Assembly (NCBI GenBank): GCA_026260175.1
Contig: JAKCWW010005134.1
Span: 13,729-37,687 of the forward strand
DNA from: Reticulitermes lucifugus
Taxonomy: Eukaryota; Arthropoda; Insecta; Blattodea; Rhinotermitidae
Direction: 5' to 3'
DNA length: 23,959 bases
The stretch's first letter is position 1. Each line of letters begins with the position of its first letter. The notes beneath the pieces were generated by a model. It was given only the letters and a program-made list of their open reading frames with translations, did not search any database and had not been told where the DNA came from. Both the position numbers and the translations under genes were made by a program. This document shows, one piece after another, positions 1-8,335 of this stretch.

Positions 1-60
1 ATGAAACCTCGACGAAACGAGGAGGCCCAGGCCCATATAGGGCTGTCGAGCCATAAAAAA
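1..60 (+). repeat. SINE 3' end with short A-tail (truncated by window edge)
   Basis: The reverse complement of this stretch matches the + strand at about 17783-17840 (shared blocks GGCTCGACAGCC, CCTCCTC and GTCGAGG). That region is the 3' part of a nested minus-strand SINE. Here the same tail is in sense orientation and ends in a run of seven A's near position 60, as expected for the 3' end of a retroposed element. The rest of the element lies outside the window. Confidence 0.6.
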
Positions 61-235
61 ACCGCTATGAAGTTAGCTTTAATTAATGTGTGCCTCACCC
101 AATAAGCTCTCATAGTCTATGTGCCGATAGGATTACATAAACTTTAAAGTGAAACATCTGGGTTTTAAGTTTGGTTCTTAAACTAACATGTTTGAAGGGA
201 ATGCAACTTCTTTAACCCATGTGAAGTGATCATGC

Positions 236-415
236 AGCCGGCTTAGCGTAGTCAGTATAGTGATAAGATTGCGGCCTGGACGTCAGACAAATCATGGTTC
301 GATGCTCGGGAGGAACAAGAGACTGATCTTTGCTCCAAAGCGTTCACACTGCCTGTAGTGTCAACCAGACGTCCTATTCAAGGAGTACCTGGTATTATTT
401 TCAAGGAAGCAAAGC
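236..415 (+). repeat. tRNA-derived SINE, family S, 3'-truncated copy
   Basis: A tRNA-like head carries a box A-like stretch (TTAGCGTAGTCAGTATAG, about 243-260) and a box B-like stretch (GGTTCGATGCTCGG, 296-309), the two internal RNA polymerase III promoter boxes. The body that follows (GGAGGAACAA, then CTCCAAAGCG, then CCTATTCAAGGAGTACCTGG) aligns with the minus-strand copies at 4164-4437 and 16161-16440. The conserved tail of the family is missing, so this copy looks truncated. It is a decayed retroposon, not a working tRNA gene. Confidence 0.65.
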
Positions 416-420
416 GCACT

Positions 421-940
421 AGGCGCGAAGTTGACCATTAACCCTTTCTAGTGTTAAGGTTAAGAATTAATGGGACTGTACCTCATCTCCCCAGTGTGTC
501 TTATGGCGTTCTCAGGGACAACGGTATCCCTATTGTTACAAAGCGAATATTGTTTCAGTGATATATATATATATATATAAAGGTCGGATCTTACTTCAAA
601 GAAAATAGCGCATCACCATTAAAAAAAGGTCAGCCAGTAAATAAGGTTATGGAAATATTCATATTTGTTTGTCGGACCGAAGTCCATAAAAACTGTGGTT
701 TCAATTGTGGGGTATTTTAGGCTGAATCATGCCATACAGTTATTTACCACTGCTCTGTAAAAGGATAAAACTTCGGTTTCTATGAATGCAGTCCTAAATG
801 GTGTAGACTGTACAAATATCTGAAGAATAGGGTTGTGCGGCAGGAACAGACTTTTAATGTTCCCATTAAAGACGACAAATGACACCGCAAAAAAAAGTGT
901 GTCTGGATGCGACTAAACTAGTGGAACGGAGTCGTTGAGA
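421..940. other. non-coding stretch, no gene seen
   Basis: No supportable coding region, RNA gene or dispersed repeat was found here apart from the AT dinucleotide run near 560-579. A TTAACCCTTT string at 438-447 resembles the end of TTAA-target (piggyBac-like) MITEs, but I could not find a partner end. Confidence 0.5.
560..579. repeat. (AT)n microsatellite
   Basis: About ten uninterrupted AT/TA dinucleotides are visible directly. It is a simple repeat with no sign of function. Confidence 0.9.
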
Positions 941-941
941 T

Positions 942-1140
942 CTGCGCTCTTCTGGGATATTACGCAGTGTTGAGTGGTATTTCTGTACCGACGTTTCGGG
1001 ACAACCTATCGGTCACATCTTCAAGGGTCAAGAAGTCCAAGAAGAACTTCTTGACCCTTGAAGTTGGGACCGATAGGTTCTCCCGAAACGTCGATACAGA
1101 ACTACAACTCCACGCTGCGTAATATCCCAGAAGAGCGCAA
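942..1140. mobile_element. foldback (long palindrome) element, ~94 bp arms
   Basis: Left arm 942-1035 and right arm about 1047-1140 are near-perfect reverse complements, with a loop of about 11 nt (1036-1046). The outer ends read CTGCGCTCTTCTGGGATATT on the left and the inverse on the right. Each arm, read toward the outside, carries CCTTGAAG, a potential GGGAC/GTCCC stem around GATA, then CGAAACGTCG. Related arms or ends occur at 1998-2066, 3138-3318 and 22657-22684, so this is a dispersed family. Small foldback elements of this kind are non-autonomous. The CGAAACGTCG motif also recalls repeats I associate with Penelope-like retroelements, which is inference. Any open frame here is only a by-product of the palindrome. 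Confidence 0.75.
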
Positions 1141-1997
1141 ACCTCATCAACATCTCGGCGGAAGCCTGAAATCACCCAACGGAGGTGTCGTTTTCTTGGT
1201 GTAGCTGCATGTTGTAATTAAATGGTTAACATCCATGCCTTGTATTGTCGGTCCGGAGACGGTATATCTCAGGGAATTAGAGATTTTGTCTGTCCGAGCA
1301 AATCATGGTATTGTCTCTAAAACAGAGTTTCTATATTATCCGTTTCGGTGAATGATTTGTAAGTCATCCTATAGGCGCTGTAAGGGTGAATAAGCTTCCT
1401 TAAATAAGCGACAATTTACTACCCTCATACTACATCCTAACCTCTCCAGCCAAAACGCTGATAGAAACATTCTTTGTATCAAATTCTGCTTGACTGGTTA
1501 TAAATGACTAAACATCAGATTCAAACCTTAGCACAGATAGAATTATCAACATAGTGTACGTGCACATGACTTTCTTGCAGTGCTGTATTAGTGTAAACTG
1601 TGTCTATTGCAGTAAAGTGACAGTCCTGATTGGCTGAAGTAGTTATTAATATGAAAGATCAGTTCGTTTCTGTACCGAAATAAGTATATAAAGTTGTAAC
1701 ATTCTAATTATTTCTTACAAATTTTGACCATTTTCTTTACAATCTGTTCTGACAAAGATTTACCAGACAAAAATTTACGTCCTCCCACTAAATTATAAAC
1801 TCATATTTGGAAATGTGGAAATATTCAAGTCTTCTAGGACGACACGCCTTGTCGAACAGTAAAAAGTTTTGTTCGTGAGGAAGTTGATGCGTACTTCTTC
1901 TGGGTCCAAGTAGTCATTGCTGTTCTTTGAGTACTTAAGACACTGAATAATGGCGTCTCCAAGTTTCTACGCAACATGTGTAACTATTTAACAATCG
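1141..1997. other. non-coding stretch, nothing recognised
   Basis: AT-rich sequence with stops in all frames at short intervals. I see no dispersed repeat shared with the rest of the window and no RNA gene. Confidence 0.5.
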
Positions 1998-2066
1998 ACG
2001 CTGCATAACATCCCAGAGACTAGACTTTGCGTGAACACCGCTGTGAGAACCTCAAATCTCACACTG
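1998..2066 (+). repeat. fragment: outer end of the foldback family
   Basis: ACGCTGCATAACATCCCAGAG (1999-2019) matches the right outer arm at 1112-1133 (CACGCTGCGTAATATCCCAGAAG). It is followed by CGCTGTGAGAACCTCAAATCTCACAC, a box repeated at 3291-3317 and, inverted, at 22657-22684. No inner arm is present, so this is a solo end or a truncated copy. Confidence 0.6.
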
Positions 2067-3137
2067 AAAATGCTCATAAGGGAGCAGAAATCAATTGTTA
2101 AAGATTTTTAGTTCCCTTATTTTCATCCGGATTGGGAAAGTGCTGAACAAAGACAACGATCGCTATTCTGCCGTTCTACTCGTATATGTCCACAGTCATC
2201 AGAGCTGTTAATAGTTACCAACAGGAGTAGAATATGTCAGAAATCAATAATCACGAACAAAACGTAGATTTAACGCTTAAGGGAGTATTGTAGTTTCCAC
2301 CCTTGGAAACTTCTGACAACTGGATGATTATGTGCATATTGTTATTACATCAAGTTAAGAATCGCAACATATACGTAACCGTGTTTCCTGAAGATTTAAA
2401 GTTTATATAATACGTATTGCATTCATTAGTGATTTCAGATTTCCCATTGAAATTTCAACAGTCTTTATGCTGTCGTAGCTCATAATAATCTACCAGTGGA
2501 AATAAGCGTCTATTTGTATGCCGTCAGAACCACCTTAATCCATTCCTTCTAAGAAATTTGCCGTTCCATACCATTAATTCTGATGCATTACTGAATTCAA
2601 CCTTACTTTGTCGTACTCTTGAATTCGTATTGTTTTCTTATTTCAAGGATCTAGATACTCTAACACTAAAACTAATGATAAATGGCTGGCACTTTTCAAT
2701 CCTTTACTATTGGAAGCAGACGGAACTAAAATATGGAATAAAAGGAGAGGAAGAAGAAAGACTTCATTTGGAAGAGCAGCTGAGTCGTTCGTGTGTGCAA
2801 GTAATAAGGGTTGGAGTTGGAGAAAGGAAGACTTAAGTTCGTGATTAGGAGCGGAACCCCGCAGTTCGTACTTGTCCGGGGTTAATGATGTTCATGTTAA
2901 TAGCGAGGTTTGGAAATTACTTCCGGACATGGAACTGCTCTTTGGCTGTAATGCAGTGTGGAACAGGACAATAAACCCTGCAGAGAAACAAAATTTTAAA
3001 GTAGAGAAGCCTGGTTTATTACTGCTTTAGACTTTAGTTTCTTCTTTGTGTTTCACGAATAAGACCCTCCTTCCAGTTCAGATTTAGTGAAACAAGGAAC
3101 AACCATTCCTTGAGCATTTCATTCCTCTGGAATATCG
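2067..3137. other. non-coding stretch with one unremarkable 92-codon frame
   Basis: No known family is recognised. The only longer frame, 2558-2836 on +, starts at a non-ATG codon. It has no visible domain, signal peptide or repeat pattern and is within the length expected by chance in a window this size. I treat it as non-coding. Confidence 0.45.
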
Positions 3138-3318
3138 CTGCGTCAATGGATAATCGGATCCTGACGTTAAGAAATTATTCTGGGACTTATCAGCTCTTGA
3201 AGATAAGGACGCTACATTGCTTCGAAACGTCGGATCCGACTACCCATTGACACATCGTCATATCCTAGAAGAATAGAATCCTGCGCTGCATCGCTGCAAA
3301 AACCTCAAATCTCGCACA
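3138..3318 (+). mobile_element. second foldback-family element with CGAAACGTCG motif
   Basis: The inverted pair 3142-3165 and 3229-3251 (GTCAATGG...GGATCCTGAC with GTCGGATCC...CCATTGAC) forms a stem of about 23 bp. Inside it sits TTGAAGATAAGG, a short potential hairpin, and TTCGAAACGTCGG (3221-3233), matching the inner motif of the 942-1140 palindrome. The right flank (ATATCCTAGAAGAATAG, then GCTGCAAAAACCTCAAATCTCGCAC) matches the family's outer end. The stem sequence differs from that of the first element, so only the motif and the end box are shared. Confidence 0.6.
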
Positions 3319-3719
3319 GTTGGTATTGTCACTTGGAGAAGGACTCGGCCTATTCATTGTAAGACCAAAAGGATACAACAAGATAGAAATCTGCGAACAT
3401 ACTGCATGTCGTGAATTTGATTCGAACTCACACTGTCCGTGTCGTGTTCGTATGTACCCTAAGTGTCGCGACCGCTGTGATGGGCTTCGTTTTGTTCTAA
3501 TGTGTTTCACTTTTGTGGGATGTCAGAAGATCTATAAAACTGTTTGGGTGTAACGATGTCTGAGGCGAGCCGTATGTGGACGACACACGATATTCCTCTG
3601 TTATCTTTAATTACATTATATGAAGAAGAACGCTAAATTATGAGCGCAGTTTCTTAAAAGTACCTAACACTGATCGAATTACTTCACAATTCTGTAAACG
3701 AGTGCTGGGTTATAGTTCA
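3319..3719. other. non-coding stretch between elements
   Basis: Two overlapping frames of about 80 codons occur on opposite strands (3265-3510 minus and 3320-3553 plus). Neither has recognisable features and both begin within or at the edge of the foldback element. I see no supportable gene. Confidence 0.45.
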
Positions 3720-4140
3720 TTTTAGTGAAGGTTTCTGGGGTTAAGGCGAAAAAAGGAACGACTGGAGAAAATTGAATAATGAGGAGCTCCACGGTTTACA
3801 TTCCTCTTCAAATATTAGTATGGTAATTAAATTAAGGGGCATAAGGTGGGCGGGACATATGATACGCATGGGAGAATAGAGAAAGCCTTGCAGAGTTTTG
3901 GTTGGAAAATCTGTAGGAAAGAGAATCGTTGAAAGACCTAGATGTAGTTGAGAGGATAACATCAAAGTGGACCTTAAATATGATAGGAGATATGGACTAG
4001 ATTAATCTGGCTGAGGATAGGGACCCATTTCGGGCTTGTGTGAAAGTTGTGGAACTTTTCGGTACTATAACATGCAGGGAATTTCTTGAATGGCTGGTGA
4101 ATGGTTAACTTCCCAAAACAGGTTCTTGCCGAAGGGACTG
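3720..4140 (+). pseudogene. decayed non-LTR retrotransposon (LINE) ORF2 C-terminus plus 3' UTR
   Basis: From 3763 in one + frame the translation reads WRKLNNEELHGLH, then SNISMVIKLRGIRWAGHMIRM, then (past a stop) VLVGKSVGKRIVERPR and EDNIKVDLK. This is the conserved tail of insect LINE ORF2 proteins, whose usual form is W(R/K)KLxNxEL, RWAGHVxRMGE, and RPRxRWEDNI. Just upstream in another frame RFLGLRRKK resembles the preceding segment, so a frameshift separates them. A further shift gives INLAEDRDPFRAC (about 3999-4037). At least two in-frame stops and two frameshifts make it a dead copy. The downstream ATGCAGGGAATTTCTTGA block matches the 3' UTR of the inverted relative at 4960-5215, so both belong to one family. 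The intact protein would supply reverse transcriptase for target-primed insertion; only the region after the polymerase domain is left. Confidence 0.75.
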
Positions 4141-4163
4141 GTTGATGGACATAAAGGTACATA

Positions 4164-4437
4164 TGTCCTTGTGCACACCATGAAGGTGTATATGGAGTGG
4201 AGGTATAGATCGCCTGATTCTTAACCTCGACACAGTAAGTGGATATGAGTGATCGGCTTTACGCCTTGGCCGCTCCCTCCATGAACAACGCGCGTTACGC
4301 ATTAAATAGGAGCTGTGTAGACCGCGGAGTCGGGTCTGGGCCCTCGCTTTGGAGTGAAGGAAAAGGTGTTGTTCCTTCCGGGAATCGAACCGTCCACTCA
4401 GTAGCCTAGTCACTCTACGGACTAGCCATTCCGCCTC
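4164..4437 (-). repeat. tRNA-derived SINE, family S, near full length
   Basis: Read on the minus strand, the head has box A (TGGCTAGTCCGTAGAG, within 4412-4431) and box B (GGTTCGATTCCC, about 4380-4391). The body GGAAGGAACAAC...CTCCAAAGCG follows, and the tail ends ...CCTTCATGGTGTGCACAAGGAC. The tail matches the copies at 6454 and 16161 (GTCCCTGTG...CCATGA on +). The length of about 274 bp is the longest class in the window. It abuts the LINE remnant immediately to its left. It is non-coding, and a 102-codon frame across it is an accident. Confidence 0.75.
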
Positions 4438-4959
4438 TAACTGTAATTTAATATTTTTATATAGTCAAAGTGTGTGCACTAAGGAAGTTCAATGTTTTGT
4501 TACTGGTGGGACGCTTTGATAAGTTTAGTTGCGTTCTAGCACGTAACCCTTTTGAATTGCACCGTACTTCTGGCCGTGCGCTGTAAACTTGTTTTCTGCT
4601 GTATCAACCAAGGTAACGCAACAACACCGTCTGTTTCTGACAGGTACATTTCTTTGAACCTTCTGCGTCTCTTAACAACCTGAAGGAAAATTGAACTACG
4701 TAACATTATCCTTACATATATGAAGTTATTAAAATTAAGTTGTGCCATATTGCTAACTAAGATATCAATTTAATAAAAGTCATTTTCTTGTCCTAAATAT
4801 GCCTTAAATTCGTTTCGGAATATAGTTGGATGAATGTTGAAAGGTGTTAAAAATATCTACAGAATAAATTTCCTTACTACAAAAGAAACTATTGTAGAAT
4901 CGAATAGATATCAAAATAAGTTTTTCAGCATGGAATGTGTTTATTATTAAATGTAACTA
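4438..4959. other. non-coding stretch, nothing recognised
   Basis: AT-rich sequence with no frame longer than about 70 codons, no matching repeat and no RNA gene seen. Confidence 0.5.
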
Positions 4960-5215
4960 CCTAGCTGTGTGGAGCAGGTTTTTTCTTGAGTAGCCAGTAG
5001 TTCTTCAGTTAATTCTCGGCGTTTTTGGAAACCTGAAGGATCATTACCGCTTCCTAGTTGCCCTGTTCTGATCCTTTCCTAAGCCAGATTAATTCAATCC
5101 ACAACATCTCATCCCATCTCTTCAAGATTATTCTCCCTGCTAAGGCTAGTGTTCGAAGTCGTCCCTTTCCTTCGACTTTTTCCTACCAAATTCCTACGCA
5201 TTAACCTTGTGTCAA
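4960..5215 (-). pseudogene. LINE ORF2 C-terminal and 3' UTR remnant, minus strand
   Basis: On the minus strand one frame reads LSRENNLEEMG, stop, DVVD, stop, INLA (about 5147-5083). This corresponds to the REDNIxMDLEEMGWDVVDWINLAQDRDRW segment typical of insect LINE ORF2 ends, with stops at both tryptophan positions. The following DNA (CCTTCAGGTTTCC, GCCGAGAATT, TACTGGCTACTCAAGAA) is the family's 3' UTR. Part of it aligns with the + strand remnant at 4050-4090 (GGGAATTTCTTGA...GCTG). It is a 5'-truncated, heavily mutated copy. Upstream coding sequence is too decayed to follow past about 5215. Confidence 0.65.
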
Positions 5216-6069
5216 TTAAAAATTGTAAAATATGTAACTATATGAAGACCTAACAAGTGAATTGAAAATATTTCAAAATCTGAAATAACACAAATGTAGG
5301 CAGTGGTGTATTCCGAAGCATTGGTAATTTCTTACCAGACTAAACTGTTACTTCCAGGAGACAGCATATTTCATAGCCAATGCCTTGACATTCTAAAATA
5401 AAAGTGAAATTGTCTGCTCCTTGACATTATTTCCCAAATTATTTCTTATCACGTGACTAAAGAATAAGTCTGCATGAACTTGGAACATCTAATTAATTTT
5501 ATATGTTATGTATATAGGGGCTTAAAGCTTTGTTTGTACCTTTAAGATAAGAAGATGAAGTAAGATGTCTGAAACCAGAGACCTGAGAAAAATATTTGAA
5601 ACTAAGAGAAGAAGTAACAGGACGGGGAACGTTACGCGATGAAGAGCTGAAATCTTTGTGTTCACTAGATATTAATGCTTTGATGCATGCATTAGTTGTC
5701 GACATTATGCATACAACCAGCAGGTAAAATGATCTCTTTGAGTTGCATCAGTGTCGGTGGTAATATAATATCAGCGAATCAAGTTGTCCTGCATTGTCGT
5801 TACTCGAGTTTGCTGAATTCGCTTCTCTTACTGCATTACCACAACCCACGGTGAAACGTCAGTCAAAATTTTAATCTGCTCCTGACGTCACAGAACCTCA
5901 CCGTGGCGACTGTATTAACAGTCAATACGAATAAAGGAGAACAGAAACGAATGGGTGGATGTGTAGTTATAAACAGTTGCTATGAACGGTTCTGAATGAT
6001 TGTATAAATACAGAAATCATTATTAATACCCTGTCTCAAATTTAATGATAAAGTTTTCCATCTGCTCCA
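5216..6069. other. non-coding stretch, nothing recognised
   Basis: There are no coherent frames and no dispersed match. The TGACGTCA string near 5883-5890 is a common palindrome and is not evidence of a regulatory site on its own. Confidence 0.5.
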
Positions 6070-6305
6070 TTGACCACAACGGCGTGAAGACGTGTGGAGA
6101 GAATGGAACGCTGTAGATGTAGGCGAAAGATCGGCTTCACGCTCCGGCCAGTAGATCCCCGTAGAAAAGGACCACTGTAACAATTGAATAGGTGGCTGTG
6201 TTTTTCTCAGAGTAGTCTGGACGCGCTGGAGAAATATATCTTTCCCATCGAATCGAAATGTTATACCTCGGTCATGCTGCTAGTCACTGTGCCGACTGAG
6301 GTACC
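6070..6305 (-). repeat. tRNA-derived SINE, family S, diverged copy
   Basis: On the minus strand the head reads CTCAGTCGGCACAGTGACTAGC (box A region, about 6281-6302) and then ATTTCGATTCGATGGG (box B region, about 6243-6257). The tail on + (GGCGTGAAGACGTGTGG...GTAGATGTAGGCGAAAGATCGGCTTCACGCTCCGGCC, 6080-6149) matches the tail of the other copies. The middle of the body appears deleted or scrambled. Confidence 0.55.
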
Positions 6306-6453
6306 TTCCGGCTTCCACATTTGTAACGTGAATATCACGGGAACACTTTGTTAGCATAACTTGCCATTGTCTAGAGAAGCGAGGAAAGTAACGCCTGTGC
6401 ATCCTTTTGATATAAGCTTGTGATGAATCTCGATATCCTTGTAGGTTCAGATT

Positions 6454-6640
6454 GTTGTCCCTGTGTATGCCATGAAGACGTATGGGGGAGTTGATACATA
6501 GCTCCACTCGTTGATAGCCTTGGCAGTAGATGGAGGGGAGTGGTCAGCTTCGCGTTTCGGCTGCTTTACGACAGGTGATAAAGCTCCTAGGTGGGTCAGA
6601 CAATCAGGAAGTCGTGGATAAAAAAAAATCTTTCTCCCCT
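6454..6640 (-). repeat. tRNA-derived SINE, family S, lacking the tRNA head
   Basis: On + the sequence starts TTGTCCCTGTGTATGCCATGAAG, then ATAGCTCCACTCGTTGATAG, then GCTTCGCGTTTCGGCTGCTTTAC. These are the same ordered blocks as in the copy at 16161-16440. The body continues to the A-rich/T-rich stretch near 6620-6636, but no box A or B follows. In SINE orientation it is therefore 5'-truncated. It lies about 150 bp from the copy at 6070-6305 in the same orientation. Confidence 0.6.
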
Positions 6641-6822
6641 TTCAGGTTGTGGGCCCAGTTTCTTGATTGTGCATGCCGTAACCTATACCCAGAGGATTGT
6701 TATTTAATGTTCATTCATGATACTTACATAATTTTTCTTCGTGTCTACTTGGTTATAGCTTTGGAGTGTGGTATAATGTTTCAAGCACAAAGTGTAATAA
6801 TAAACAAGACAGGCTATGTAAG

Positions 6823-7326
6823 TATAATGTAACATTTAGACGCGTTCGCGTAACCGTTGTTGCCGTGGAAGAGCAATAAGTTTTAAATAGTCTGAGTGTG
6901 TCTATTCTTGCCTTATTTATCCGGCATACAAAGTGCACGTGCCGTATTATCATCTATGACCTGTCTGGCTGTACCACATTTTTCCACATTATCTCATTCC
7001 GATTTTCGGGAAAAGTTATTGAATATAAAATGTGTGTTTTGATTTTTTCTATCACTTTTATCTGAAACATTTCTCATTCTAAGAAGAATTAAGCGAGATA
7101 TTTTCAGAAATGTACATAGGTCTTCGTGTAAAGTACCCGTTATTCTTGTCTGATTTGAATGAAACATGAATTTTCTCGACAGATATTCGAAAAATACTCA
7201 AATACACCAAATTTCATGAAAATCCGTCCAGTGGGAGGCGAGTTGTTCCATGCGGACGGAGAGACAGGCGAACAGGCTGACATGAAGCTAATAGTCACTT
7301 TTCGCATTTTTGCGAACGCGCCTATA
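6823..7326 (+). mobile_element. non-autonomous repeat family C, uninterrupted copy (~504 bp)
   Basis: It aligns along its whole length with 17721-18489 once a nested SINE is removed from that copy. Shared landmarks are TTCGCGTAACC.TTGTTGCCGTG near the start, CATTTTTCCAC, TTCTAAGAAGAATT, AAGTACCCGTTATTCTTGTC, and GTTCCATG...GACGGA near the end. The two ends form an imperfect inverted pair: GACGCGTTCGCGTAA at 6839-6853 against the inverse of TTTTTGCGAACGCGCC at 7311-7322. TA flanks both ends. This suggests a DNA-transposon-derived MITE. The segment CCAAATTTCATGAAAATCCGTCCAGTGG also recalls LINE 3' tails, so a LINE-tail origin is the alternative. No coding capacity. Confidence 0.6.
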
Positions 7327-8134
7327 AACCATGTTTTCTTTAAGGACAGGCAATCTTCATCATAAGCTTCAAGAATTATACTTTTGGCCTGTCCGTCTTC
7401 ATGGGCAGTCGTCAGTCCCTCTTGGTTTAAGGTGGCCTACATTTCGTTTCCCTTTTGTCTTTATATTGTAGCACTATATGTTCCTTCCTTAAGACATATT
7501 AATGTCAATCTCCTTTTCGATGTTCAGCTGTATTACCAAGCCGATGTTGTGCGATGGTACTTGGTTTTACTATTTTAATTAAATACTCGTATGTTGGCTA
7601 GTGCTCTTTCACTTCCATTACTGACCATAGCTAATCCCGTTGTAATCTATCGAGACCTGATTCATAACAGATAAGGCATATGAATGTTAATAAATCTTAT
7701 TCCGTCTTTTATAAAGAAGGTTTTCATTTAAACTATACCGTCTGTACAAGATACTGTTTTATAAATCCGCACTGGCTCTGCATTAAGAAGTGGTTCACTT
7801 GTAATATTTAGGTAGCCATTTAGTATTTTTGCGTAGGTAGGACACAGTATATTATAGGTGACATTCTATACAGGAAGAGATTTTATGTCCAAATGGCGGG
7901 ATGAGACGAATGCTTTCCACTCATTGTTCTGTTTAAAATTTAATATAGTTGACATGTGTACTCTTCACGATTAAATTTGGCATTTTTCTTTGCTGTAGTT
8001 GTGATTATTGTGTACAAAATTGCGTAAATTGGAAGCCCTCACATGTACGTTTGATTTATTACATTATTACGTAGTACAAACAGCGATTCGGGCTCTAGTT
8101 ATTTTCATTAGGACAAAAACAGAATTGAGAAGGA
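7327..8134. other. non-coding stretch, nothing recognised
   Basis: AT-rich sequence. A 64-codon + frame at 7384-7578 is hydrophobic but has no recognisable family and is best explained by chance. Confidence 0.5.
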
Positions 8135-8335
8135 CGCTAGCTCAGGCAGTACAATGACTGGGCTGCGGACTGGACATTAGGAAATCTGGGTTCGATTTCG
8201 GGAGGGGTAAACATCTTGCTCTTCATCACCGCTTCCAGATCGTCAGTGGAACCCACCTAGCCTCCACAATGTGTACCGGGAGCTCTTTCTCCTGCAAACC
8301 GGCCTGAACGTGACGCTCACTGCCTATCTCATGTT
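8135..8335 (+). repeat. tRNA-derived SINE, family S, + orientation
   Basis: Box A-like TAGCTCAGGCAGT (8138-8150) and box B-like GGGTTCGATTTCGGG (8188-8202) have tRNA-like spacing. The body GGAACCCACCTAGCCTCC...TACCGGGAGCTCTTTCTCCTGC (about 8241-8299) lines up with the inverse of the 16161-16440 copy. It continues into a decayed tail (CCGGCCTGAACGTGACGCTCACTGCC). It is one of only two copies of this family in + orientation here. Confidence 0.7.

Noticed and set aside
236-310. functional tRNA gene
   Set aside because: Box A and B are present but the acceptor and anticodon stems do not form; body and tail place it in a SINE family.
960-1175. 71-codon minus-strand frame
   Set aside because: It lies entirely across the palindrome; both arms are non-coding repeat sequence.
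1680-1692. TATA-box-like AAGTATATAAAG
   Set aside because: AT-rich background, and no transcript start or coding region follows.
2558-2836. 92-codon plus-strand frame
   Set aside because: Non-ATG start, no domain, length compatible with chance; kept only as a note in the non-coding entry.
4105-4413. 102-codon minus-strand frame
   Set aside because: It runs through the SINE head and body and into the LINE 3' UTR; no protein family.
5883-5890. CRE-like TGACGTCA sites (also near 12200 and 14060)
   Set aside because: Short palindromes expected by chance; no promoter or gene near them.
6296-6310. Extra unit of the 134 bp repeat (GCCGACTGAGGTACCTT resembles its core)
   Set aside because: Only about 15 bp with a different spacing, and it falls at the SINE head boundary; coincidence is likelier.
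8135-8210. functional tRNA gene
   Set aside because: Same reason: tRNA-like boxes only, followed by the SINE body.
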